Below, piece after piece: positions 48,833-59,249 of a DNA stretch of 64,000 bases. Where the stretch lies: contig OZ005602.1 of assembly GCA_963930655.1 (NCBI GenBank), positions 1,185,501 through 1,249,500 of the forward strand. Reading direction: 5' to 3'. This DNA is from Myrica gale (Eukaryota; Streptophyta; Magnoliopsida; Fagales; Myricaceae). Each line of letters starts with the position of its first letter. Position 1 is the first letter of the stretch. Position numbers and translations under genes: made by a program. The notes beneath the pieces are model-generated. The model saw only the letters and a list, made by a program, of their open reading frames with translations, had not been told where the DNA came from and did no database searches.

Positions 48833-49799
48833 GATTAACCACCAACTGTCAACAGCAAGCTGGACTTTGAAGTTCTAGTTTTGTAATGCTGCTAGTTTTC
48901 TTCCCCTTTTTCCCTCATTAGACTTCGACCCAGGATGGCTTGGCCAGCGGCCTCATTTTTGTCGTGAGATCTTTTCTTTGCGTTTCTCTAGGAACTGCAA
49001 TATTTTTCGAGTAATCCTAAATCAAGATGATTAGAAGTTATAATAAATTTGCGCTCATTTCTGTTTGTGCACATGGATATTCACGATGTTCATAAATGGT
49101 CATTTGAGAATAATTGATTAGTTGAGTTCACGGTTCATGTACTGTGCGTACTGTGCTCAGTACTCCTTTTTTATTTCCTAGGATATACTGTACTTACTAT
49201 TCATCTGATCCTAAGAAGAACATGGCAGGTAATTTTGGATGGTTTAAAGTGGCAATGGTTGAGTCGTGATCACTTCTGTCGTGTCGTGCTTGGCTAATAG
49301 TGATTTCTTTAATCGTGTACTCGAAAATGGTTTACCGTGTGAATTATATGTTTATCTCTCTCCGGATTAGATAATTCAATTCGAGTTGTAAATTGGACCA
49401 TAAGTAGTACAAACACTCACATTAGAATGTCGGGTCGTGGGCATAATTATTAACACTATCAGTACAGAATCAGAGGAAAACAGAAGGGTCTTTCATTGAG
49501 TGCAACTCCAAAATTGTCGCAAGAGTTGGCTAACCCAAAGGCAGACAGAATTAGCCAAAATGGCAAAACAGATCTACAAAACTACTCAGAATATAACAAG
49601 CACAAGATCGATATTGGGTTGGATATGTACATTGTAAGAGAAAACATTTGTGCAGCAAGCAACTGGACAAAAAGAGATTGAAGCCTGCGTATTGGAGATT
49701 GCTTTTGTTGGAATGAATCACATTTCCAGCAAGCCTGGCCTTCAATTTAGCTTACGCCTACACCTACGGATTGCGTTCGCCCTCTTAGACGCATCGTCG
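48833..49799. other. Convergent 3' flanks of ENR and NSE4
   Basis: About 970 bases between the two stop codons. It holds both 3' ends. No other feature recognised. Confidence 0.5.
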
Positions 49800-52750
49800 T
49801 CAGTCAGGAGAATCTTCTACAACGGATTCTTCCAGCACAACCAGGCCACGGTTCCTGCTCAGTTTCCTGATTGGCGTAGTTGGTAATGCTGTTTGGGAAA
49901 TGTTCACTGCCGGCTCCGCCTGAGAAGCAGCTGCCGTGTTTGAGTTATTCCTGCTTGCCATCAGCTCCTCTCCAACTGGAACAGCATCCATCATTAACTG
50001 TAAAACACGCAATCAAAATTGGTTCCCAGTACACAACCTCGAGAGAAACTAACATACAACGAGCACATAAAAAGAAGGCATACAAAGCAGAAATATTTTC
50101 AGGAGAGAGAATTACGGACAGTCTACAAGGGTACACCATGAATGATGAATCATCTAACAAGGTCAACAAAGAGAAACTAAGACAACTGCTAAGAGTCTAA
50201 AAGGACCTTAATAGGGAATGCTGTTTTTTAGCTTCGCAAGCAAATAAGGATCTACTTTATTAAAGGTCTAAAAGGCAGAATGAACTCAAATGGCTTCAGG
50301 ACAGTTTGTTCAAAGGGAAACAAATGGAATTTTTCCCGTGTCCAGTCAAGCAAATTATCGAAAGACCCTTGCTTGCGAAGGTACTTTTGCTGCCAAACAG
50401 ATACCATATGCCCATGAAGGGATTTGATCATCTGGGCTTCTTGTTTGGAACTCAGAGACAATGCAAACAGAAAAAATCCTTCATGAAAACCGAAAACTCT
50501 TCTATACCTTCCAATCCTTGAAGTCATATCTGAATACAAAATGACTGTAAGCAACGTTGCCAGACATGACAGAATCGGCTGCGGGAGCATTCCTTGGGGC
50601 TGAGAAAGAACACAACCAATAAGCCACAAGAATAGGTGGCACCTAGAACGCAAAAAAAAAATTAAGAATTTCTCTCGATCAAATCTACTTACAAACATGA
50701 TGTGAACCATTTTCATCCACGGTAATTTCTGCTCGCCCATCTTTGACTAGGAATGACAGAGCAAACAAATTTTCTACAGTCTGTGCAAAGGATGTCCTAT
50801 TCAATATCAAACTCTCAAGTCTCACTTGCTTCTTCTTCCTTAAGATCTCAAACATGGCTGACATATTCTTGTCAGTATCTGTTTTCTCTTCTTTCCCAGT
50901 ATCAGCAATCTGCCACACATGATAATAAATCTGGGTGAAGTTTCATTGTCGCTATAGCAAAGGTAGAAGAATTAACTTGGAAATTCAATCAAATTTGCTC
51001 TTCGATTAAAAAGTTTGCACTATAATGGTAGATCAGGCCACATACACACGGAGAATCCTTTGAGAGCAAGCCACTACACACGAGTAAACTTCCAGTAGGA
51101 AGTGGCACAATAAGTATATCACAACAAAGTGACTAACATTTAACAAGCTTCAGGAAGTCTCGTGAGAAGAATTAGTAAAGACGGACAAGGTCGGAAGCAA
51201 AAGTATTTGAGATCAGAACACATACGTACTTAAACCCAATAAAAGAAATGAAAATTAGATTTAAAACCCATCATTTCATCTAAGAACGAAAAGCACCTTT
51301 GAACAAAATAACTCAAGCAAATTAAAACGATGATTGACATAAATTTTAATGTCAGTCAACGAAGGAGCATTTCATCTCCCATTTTCCAGACTCGCAATTT
51401 TTGCCAACAAACTAACCTGATATCTTAATACAATTTCTTATCTATAATCCTAACAACCCATGACTACTGTTTTTTCCGCTAGGACAAATCTCACATGCAA
51501 ACCAGATAGCACAGCTCACTGTAAAGTAATGACTGAAGCTGGGCCTGAAAACTATCTAACCTCTTCAGGATGGGCAGTTTCAGCTGGCTTTACACACTTT
51601 CTTTGAACCACAGTCCTCCGCTGCTTCAACTCAGTATTCATCGGTCCAACCCTTTAGAAAATGACAAACAAAAGATTAAGTTAGCCTACATTCAAATGTG
51701 GACAAACGCATATAGTTATTCCTAGAAGATAAACAAAGTAAACATGTAACTTACATAGTGCTACATCCATGAGCCTTACTAAAAATGGGTGCAACAGCTA
51801 GTCCAAAATCTTTCCAGCGAACCACAATCTGACCATTCTCTTGGGTGGTAACTCCCCCATTGGATTCCCCATATTCATTGAGCAAACAGTTTACAAACTC
51901 CGCAGGTGTAATACCCTCGTTTGAATGTGACTTTACAGAACTTGCCAAAGTATTAGCAATGCCCAAGAGTGCCTCTGCATCAGCGACTTGCTCCCTTGGC
52001 TTCTGAACTGAAATTATCCAAATAGGTGCAAAACAAATAAGTACACAAACGTGTGAGCCCGCTTCCTTGAAGCAGATCAAAAGGTCAACTTTTAAGGAAT
52101 ATAATAAACTCACTTCTCTCAAGTTTGTTTGTTTATCATATTTTTCTTTTCTCAAAGTTTCCTGAAGTTTCATCGTATCAAAACATTCAATTTCAAGATC
52201 ATGAAATTCAATTTTTTTTTCCTTTCCTTCCTTCAGTAATATCAGCAATAAAACATTACCACAGCTTAAGCTAGTCAAAAGAACAATCAACTTCTGGAAC
52301 GGAATTCCTGAGAAAAAAAAACTTTTGGCAACAGAATTACCTAATTCATGCAACCTCTCCACTTCACAGATAATAGTACTAAACTTATCCGAGTCGGCAC
52401 TCGTTAAATCATCTCTTTCATCTGCAAAAACAAAACAAAAAACCCAAATTTAACTAAATTGATATATGAAAACAAATAAAATTCTTTTTTTTTCTCTCAA
52501 CAAAAAGGATGAGATAACTATATTTTTTTAATAAAATCACGAAGGAGAATACTTCTCGATACCATTAATAGTATTCATGACTGCCAGGTACTTGGACCGG
52601 AGCACCCGCCGATCCAACTGGCTGGCCTGGTTCGACTCATCCGGACCCGCTGCCTACAGTCGACTCGTCTCGGTCGCCGTTAAGACGCTCCCGCTTCACG
52701 GTCCTCAGAGCTTCTTCGGCGTCAATGCCTCTGCTTCTAGTCCTCGTCAT
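49800..52750 (-). CDS. NSE4: NSE4, kleisin subunit of the SMC5/6 complex, frameshift in exon 1
   Basis: Nuclear SMC5/6 complex subunit bridging the two SMC heads; needed for DNA repair and seed development in Arabidopsis (NSE4A). Exons on the minus strand: 52750-52563, 52421-52341, 52007-51755, 51651-51561, 50909-50693, 50599-50508, 49997-49800 (TGA); all later phases agree. Conserved blocks: LDRRVLRSKYLAVMNTIN, VQKPREQVADAEALLGIANT, MFEILRKKKQVRLESLILNR, FAQTVENLFALSFLVKDGR, NVAYSHFVFRYDFKDWK, PIRKLSRNRGLVV. The N-terminal MTRTRSRGIDAEEALRTVKRE is in one frame and LDRRVL in the next. Exon 1 has one base too many, most likely in the GGG run at 52646-52648, since upstream the RTVKRE block matches NSE4A. 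Without it the protein would be about 372 residues (NSE4A about 400). Read literally, translation stops early, or starts at the internal Met of AVMNTIN and loses the Nse3-binding N-terminus. Confidence 0.88.
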
Positions 52751-52953
52751 CAAGAGATTCTAAAAGAAAAGAAGACCCTAATCGGAGAAATCTCTCAGGA
52801 CAAAGTGAAAAGCATTTTGAATGAAACTCGGGGGTGCCAACAGCCAAGTAACTCTCTGGAAAAGCAATTCAAAATTCAGCTTGGGTTTTTATCGGCGCTT
52901 TTCTCTTTCTTTCTTTTTTTAATCTTTTATCGGCGCTTTTCATTAATCATTTG

Positions 52954-53239
52954 TAGGGGTGGGGAAACCGGGTTCGGGTTCGGGTTTGTCATGTCCCGAA
53001 CAATATCGGGTTTATTAATGAGAAAATTCGAACCCGTATAAACTTGAACATATCGGGTCGAAACGGGTCGGTCCGGGTCGGGAAAAACGAGTCACGAGTT
53101 GATGCCATTATATTTTCGGGTTCGGGTTTAATTTCGAGTTTACTCATATACCCGAACCCGCCTAAACCAGATCCGATCGTGTCGAAAACGGGTCGGGCCG
53201 GTTTGGATTCCCGGGTCTCTGATTTTTTGCCCACTCCTA
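52954..53239. mobile_element. Non-autonomous hAT MITE, 286 bp
   Basis: Exact 8-bp duplications ATCATTTG at 52946-52953 and 53240-53247. Ends TAGGGGTGGGGAAA and (complement) TAGGAGTGGGCAAA are textbook hAT termini. Subterminal zones are rich in GGGTTCGGG and GGGTCGG words in both orientations. It lies about 200 bp upstream of the NSE4 start codon, in its promoter or leader. Confidence 0.9.
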
Positions 53240-53247
53240 ATCATTTG

Positions 53248-53628
53248 TATCATTTCAGAGTTGGATTTGACATTTCAAAGAGGGCTTCGGCACCGAGAGA
53301 CATTTCGGAGATGTCTCCCGCTCCTCTGAAGTTTTTACAATTATTTCAAATTTGGGCCGCGTCCTAGGCCCGCCTCGGTTGGACTGGACTACATTTATAA
53401 GGATTTCTGTTGTGGACTTGGGGAGGCTCCCCTCTCCTTTATATTTGCCTTTGTGGATGGGTGGTAATAAGAACTTACTCTGATGTGGTTTGGTGAGTGA
53501 GGGACCATGGATTCGCTTCTCAAAGAACACGGTGAGAAGGAGTTCAGACTCATGCCCATATCTTATACTTGTCACGAGTGATTCTATTAACAAAAGTACG
53601 GCAGTCTTGACGATATGATGGTTGCCTC
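53248..53628. other. Intergenic segment
   Basis: An open frame on the minus strand (53255-53593) has no recognisable family and probably is not a gene. The sequence is less AT-rich than its neighbours. Confidence 0.35.
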
Positions 53629-53791
53629 TGTTAGTATATTATCATGGTTATCCTCTCCTTCTATAATTTCGATTATCCTGTATAAATTAATCTTTTCTCC
53701 TATATAAAGGACGAATCATTGTACAGTTTATACAGATATCATAATATACAAAGTATTCTTCGTTTTCTTTGTTTATTCTCTTCTTTCAACA
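53629..53791 (+). mobile_element. Solo LTR, 163 bp
   Basis: Begins TGTTAG and ends CAACA, so it has the TG...CA termini of an LTR. It is flanked by exact 5-bp repeats GCCTC (53624-53628 and 53792-53796). Inside is a TATATAAAGG box (about 53701-53710) followed by a T-rich tail, as in the promoter and leader of a Copia-type LTR. Its short length also fits a TRIM-type element. No internal region or second LTR is present. Confidence 0.8.
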
Positions 53792-53957
53792 GCCTCAAAG
53801 ACATATGTGTCTTTGTTCTTGATAATTAAAGTTTTTTTCTTTGAATAATAAGAAGAATTCAGTATTACAAATTCACCCAACTGAGTCCGTTTAATGCAAG
53901 TGTAAACTCCCAAGAGGCAAGGGTAGCGATTCATAACCCCCACCTTAGTCATCAATA

Positions 53958-54179
53958 TAACATGTGTTTGAGAAACAAAATTTTAGGGTTGTTAAAATTT
54001 TAGGTATTGAGGTTGATAAAAAAGTGAAAAGATAGTGAAAAAGTTTATGGGAAATGGTGAAAAAGTGTATGAAAACTGATGAAAAAATACATGGAAATTG
54101 ATGCAAAAGTGAGAAGAGAGTGTTTTGCAATGATGATAAAATTTTATGTGACCAAAATTTTATTATACAAACATAGCCT
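53958..54179. mobile_element. Tourist-like MITE, worn
   Basis: The left end ATGTGTTTGAGAAACAAAATTTT and the complement of the right end CTATGTTTGTATAATAAAATTTT match imperfectly. The inner part has repeated GTGAAAAAGT-type words. It belongs to the same loose family as the copy at 40681. Confidence 0.5.
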
Positions 54180-55035
54180 TCAGAGAAATTCAAGCGCTTA
54201 TTCATATACTTATAGAAATTAAATCTAAAATCAAGCGCTAAATTCATATAGTTATAGAAATTCAAACGTTATATATACGTCAGGGAAGGCTATGTCATTC
54301 TTTTGGATGCGATCAACATAATCATGCTGGTACTTTGGCACTTTCTTTTCCTTTTTTAGCTGCAATTGAGTTCTTCTTTTCTCTGTTTTACCAATCTACC
54401 TCATATTCTCCATCATTTAACCAATTAATAGCAAATTATACTTCAACATCCACAGTATATATGTTTCTTCGATGCGGGTTTTCAATTGACCACGTTCCCA
54501 TGTTTTCAACTCATCTACCCATCTTGTTCCATCATAGACCGGGGAGAAAGGATTCCATCCAATTAAGAAAAATGGTGTAAAGAGATTCAAAGTCACTGCT
54601 GTAATTTTAAAATGAACATTCAGGGTCAGAATTTGGCCACCAAGCCTATTAGCTATTTTGTCTCACATACCTCATTAAGCGAGGTAGCAAAATCTTGACT
54701 TTTGAATTTTGAATATATAAAACGCATTTATAGTTGTTAAAAATTGAGTATGCAGACACTAGACATTGTAGAGATAATACAAAATATATATAGACAGGAA
54801 AGAATTTGAAAATACTAAAAGAGGAGAAAACACTCATATTCTATTTCTTTTTAAAAAATAAATATATTTTTTAACTTTTAGAACTTTTTACTATTCGAGG
54901 GATAGAGTTTTAATAAAAATTGTAGATTTTTGAGGATTTAAATTGAATTTTGAATTTTTTAGTCCTATTAAATGTGTTATTAAAATTGTCAAAACTAAAA
55001 ATGACATGTTATTAATTAATATTCAAGGCCAAAAT
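54180..55035. other. Intergenic, nothing recognised
   Basis: AT-rich DNA without a supported gene or element. Confidence 0.4.
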
Positions 55036-55375
55036 TTGTATTTCAAAATTTGAACAGTAATTCTTGATGAAATGACCATTTAGTCCAAAAAATGTAAATT
55101 GAATGATTAAAATTTTAAAAAATTAAACCTAAGGACTAAAAAATAAAACGACGTAAAACTTAAGGACTAAATTGTCAATTTTTATTACCGCATCAGCTGC
55201 TGAGTTGTCAGCTGATGTGGCATTCCGTTAGGAAAACTAACGGATCCCTGACGGAAGGACCATTTTGTAAAAAAATATAGACACAAAGGCTTTAGATTTA
55301 AATTTGAAACTTAAGGACTAAAACGTAAAAATGTGTAAACATAAAGACTAAAATGTCAATTTCCCTTAAAATTAT
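55036..55375. repeat. Repeat-like non-coding segment with partial fold-back
   Basis: Contains repeated phrases (TTAAGGACTAAA three times, AAAATGTCAATTT) and a short hairpin CATCAGCTGCTGAGTTGTCAGCTGATG at its centre, followed by TCCGTTAGGAAAACTAACGGA. Resembles the common plant fold-back repeats seen elsewhere in the window. Confidence 0.5.
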
Positions 55376-55783
55376 AGTAGTCATCGCTTGTAATCCTTGG
55401 CACAATCTTTGATTTGGACTGAATCTGTTCTCATAGAGTGGGTGCCTTTGTTTGGATCATAGTTTTAAGCTTCCCCCAATTGGCTTCGTGATGTTTTGGA
55501 ATGGTCTTATACCTATGTTCTTTAAGTGGTATTCGTTTCCTAATATCCCAAATCTTCATCTGCACCATGCATTTTGAGGGGTCTCTACAGTTTTAGGGCT
55601 TGGAACCAGTATCTGCATAACATCTTTTAAGTAATTGCTGGTGTCACCATTACCTCAGTCTCCTCAGGTTAGTTAATTAATTAGATGTGCTCTGGAATTG
55701 ATTCTCAGGTCCAAAAAGATTTCTTGGTGCAATCTATCGCTCTCTCTACTGATCTATTACCTTGTTCTGAGTTCATATAACAG

Positions 55784-55884
55784 AGGAAGTGGACAGCTGC
55801 CTTTCTAGCTTCACATTTGGCTTCTGCCATTACAGGTGCTGTTATACATGTTGACAATAGCCTTGAACGCAATGGGCGTGGGTG
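55784..55884 (+). pseudogene. Relic of the last ENR exon
   Basis: About 100 bases closely match the start of ENR exon 12 (48678 onward): gctgcctttct, cttctgccatnac, ggtgctgttata, atgttgacaat, caatgggngtgggtg. The bases before it keep the AACAG acceptor, so it came from a genomic copy, not a spliced transcript. A short deletion near GTGG shifts the frame, and a stop follows at TGA after GGGTG. The exon 11 equivalent was not found with confidence. Confidence 0.8.
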
Positions 55885-56108
55885 ACTGCTGTGGTACGTT
55901 TGAAGATCTTTACGTCTGAAAAAATTAAGCCGCGCGCCGGTACTAATGATTTGGCTGGCTTACTGATTCCGCTAGCTTCACCTGTTTTTTCGTTTAAAGT
56001 TGTATTTGTTAAAAGTCAGTAGCGTCTCTGTAGCGGTAATTAAGCTAATTTATAATTGTAAATTGTGATGGTACAAAGACGAGTGTATTTGTCAAATTCA
56101 GAATCTAA

Positions 56109-56295
56109 GAGGGTGTTCGGTTAGTAGTGTTGTGATGATTTTTTGTGTTTTGAAAATTTTTAGGTGATGTTAACTTTATTGGTATGCGTGTTGTAATTAT
56201 TTTTATGTGAGGTTAAAAATGATGTTTGGTGGTAGGATATTTTTATTGTGAGAATACAAAAAATCCTGAGAATTCTTTGTTAAACGAACAGCCCC
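56109..56295. mobile_element. Tourist-like MITE, 187 bp
   Basis: TAA on both sides (56106-56108, 56296-56298). The left end GAGGGTGTTCGGTTA and the complement of the right end GGGGCTGTTCGTTTA form good inverted termini. AT-rich inside, no coding capacity. Best preserved copy of this class in the window. Confidence 0.7.
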
Positions 56296-56829
56296 TAAGA
56301 ATCAATTTAATGGAGCACCCAAATGGCTGCAAACCATAGAAAAAGCCAAATAGTAGTTTTACTACCTTTAGGATATTAGATGAAATTCTTTATTATTATT
56401 ATCATGTGTATAATTTGCACAAATCATTTTAGATCATGATCAAATATTTAAATGGAACGTAGTAATCATGGAATATAATATATCCATCTCTTGCTTCATG
56501 CTCTCATATTCAAAATCCAATTCATGATATAGGAAAAAGTGGAGATTTCCTCTATTAAAACCTTATTATTGGTTATCCTAAAAGGTATAAATAATTATCA
56601 TGTGATGAGATATAATAAATAATTTATCAATCTAATTTCAATACTTATATACGTTTATGAGTCAAATAAATGCATATTTTTTTTTTCCAGAATAAAGATG
56701 GAAACAACCTTTCAGATTTACGAGTGCAAAACGCCGACGTTGAAGCGTAGCTCTTTTACCATATACACTAGTCTCGTATCTTGACGAGTGCATTGCTACT
56801 GTTTAGTAAAGTAGGATAAAACTTTTGAG

Positions 56830-58492
56830 TAGGGCTGAACAAAATCGGACCGCAGACCGGACCGGACCGGAAAACCGGAACGGATTTACGGTCCGGTCCG
56901 GTTCTAATATTTCATATACGGTCCGGTCCGGACCGGATTTAAGGACCGGATTTATCCGGTCCGGTCCGAGTCGTAGATTCTTTAAATGCGGTCCGGACCG
57001 GACCGGACCGCATTTAATATATATTTTTTAAATTATTTAAAAAACATACTCACTCTTCGTACCTTTTCTATTTGGCCCAAGAAGGCAACCTCGACCAAAT
57101 CTTCACACAACAGTATCAAATCTTGTTTGATTGATGTGCTGTGATTATCTCTCGAATTTTGCATCATATTCTTTTAGCCGATTGAAATTGCGCAGTGCAC
57201 TCTGTGCAGAGTGCACTGCGCAGTAGGCTGTAGGTACTGTGCAGTGTGAAATATTTTTTAAAAAAATATTTATTAAAAGGCAACAGAGCTATCGTGGCAT
57301 AGAAAAGGTGTTTCTTCTTTAATTACACTGTAAACCAAGTGATATACTCTCTGCAATAACCAACACGTACCTTAAGGTTTCTATTAGGCAGGAGGAAAAA
57401 GGATACTTACTTTTTAACCCCGTGTTAACCTTCACACTCTTTGATTATAGAGATCTCGATAGTTTACATTTTATAGCATTATTTTTGTCATATTATATTC
57501 AATGATTATTAATTTCAAATATTTTTCATATTCTATTAATATTTTCTCTCAATTTAAATGAAATTGATGTTTTTAACCTTTAAAATTATGATTTTACCCT
57601 AACAAAAATATATATGACCGTTAAAGAATTACGGAGATAAGATTAATTATCATTTTCTGTGAAAAATAATTGAAATAAGTAGTTAATAAGGTACTGATAT
57701 AAAAAAAAGATAATAGTTTTTAGTGCAAATGCTAAGAACCTTTAAGTTAGATGTCATCAAATATATTTAAAATTAAAAATAAGTTTAAATATTTTGATTA
57801 GGAAGAAGAAACATTACCCAAAAAAAAATTCCAGAACAAGAGAAAATGGCTCCACCTTTAGAATTAGTGGGTATGACATTTTTTTTTTCTAAGTTAGTGG
57901 GTATGAACATTTGTTACTAAAGAAAAGAATTGGATAGGCTTATGGAAATGAGAGATAGCTGTTGATAATAATCCCGGAATTGTCAGCAAAAACTTGACAG
58001 CTCAAAGAATGCTCGATGACCACTAAAGGACATGACATTTTGATCATACCCATAAAAGATGTTTGCTGGTATACTCTATAGAGTTTGTGGAACAAACTCT
58101 GAATCATTGTATGGTACGGCTACCCCATCCTGTCCCATTTGACTCGAAACAGGTGATAATTACAAGGGAGAACATCTTTTTCTTTAGCATCCTCCACTGC
58201 AAAAGCAACTCTCGTCTTCTCATCGAAACAATACATAAAAGATGGCTGCACTGCGCAGTAGCCTGCACTGCGCAGCGTGCCTTTAGAAAATTTTAAATTT
58301 TTTTTTTTTAAAAAAATTTAATCCGGTCTGGACCACTTTTTAAAGTGGTCCAGACCGGACCGCATTTTATAAAACCGGACCGGACCACTTATAAGTGGTC
58401 CGGTCCGGTCCTTAAATATTAAGCAACCGGAAATGCGGTCCGGACCGGATTGCGGTCCGAAAACCGGACCGCATTTCCGGTTTTCAGCCCTA
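56830..58492. mobile_element. Non-autonomous hAT element with GGTCCGG palindromes, 1.66 kb
   Basis: Exact 8-bp duplications CTTTTGAG at 56822-56829 and 58493-58500. The ends are TAGGGCTGAA and its exact complement TTCAGCCCTA. Both subterminal zones (56845-57015 and 58320-58485) are packed with GGACCGG/CCGGTCC words forming overlapping palindromes. A second inner motif, GCGCAGTGCACT, forms a near-perfect palindrome at about 57190-57222 and recurs at about 58245-58280. The 1 kb core holds no transposase reading frame that I recognise, so the element needs a partner enzyme. Confidence 0.88.
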
Positions 58493-58500
58493 CTTTTGAG

Positions 58501-59249
58501 TGCACAAATTTGTCAGCAAGACATGCACGTTACTTAAGTAGAAACATAATACATGTACGCTACTTACGTAAAAACATAATTAAGACGTTTGAGTTTACTA
58601 CTCGTCTTACGTATCTCCTCTTACCACGATACTAGACCCTCGAACGTGCCAAATATATACAATATTTAATGACTTAACAGTGAAGAATTTACCAAAAAAA
58701 AACCTGTTAATAAAAAAATTGACTGAGTTAGAAATTCAATATAAATTCAGGGCTATTCAATTTTGGAGTGGCTATGACTGCCGTGTGGTTGGCCTCACTC
58801 TCAGCCTTGATTCACTCGAAACAGGTGTTGTGTTGGGTCCCACATAGACCCAGGATATCCGGAGAAAGGGAACAGTCAGCCTGTGACTCTGAAGCTCACA
58901 GACACAGGCTACGGACCAGGGACATTTTCGCAAATTCGTACGGGGAAGGACGAGAAAAACCCATCTGGCACTGGCATCTTCGCCAAGGTGGTGCGAGCTC
59001 GCGATCAAAGCCCAAATACTTTAAATGGTGCAATGCCCAAAAATCCACCCCTCTCCCCCAAACCGCGAAAGAAAGCAAATTCTGAAAGCAAATCACCCCC
59101 ACGTATATAGCTGTGCACATATTTATACAAATCCAAAGCACATAGAACTTGTTGGTATAGTCGAAGGAGGAGCAATTCACAATAACAAAGGAGACCAAAC
59201 CAAACCCACATCGAACCAGCAAAAATCCTAACGATGAAATGAGAGGACC
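58501..59249. other. Upstream region of the bromodomain gene
   Basis: A TATATA word at 59104-59109 lies about 140 bases upstream of the ATG and could be the TATA box. Open frames here overlap on both strands and have no family resemblance. Confidence 0.45.

Noticed and set aside
52577..53041. 154-codon open frame on the plus strand
   Set aside because: It is the shadow of NSE4 exon 1 and its leader, then runs into the hAT element; no family resemblance.
53255..53593. 112-codon minus-strand open frame
   Set aside because: No family resemblance, no splice context, and lies between two mobile elements.
58768..59085. Open frames on both strands upstream of the bromodomain gene
   Set aside because: Overlapping frames of similar length on both strands with no recognisable domain; more likely promoter DNA.
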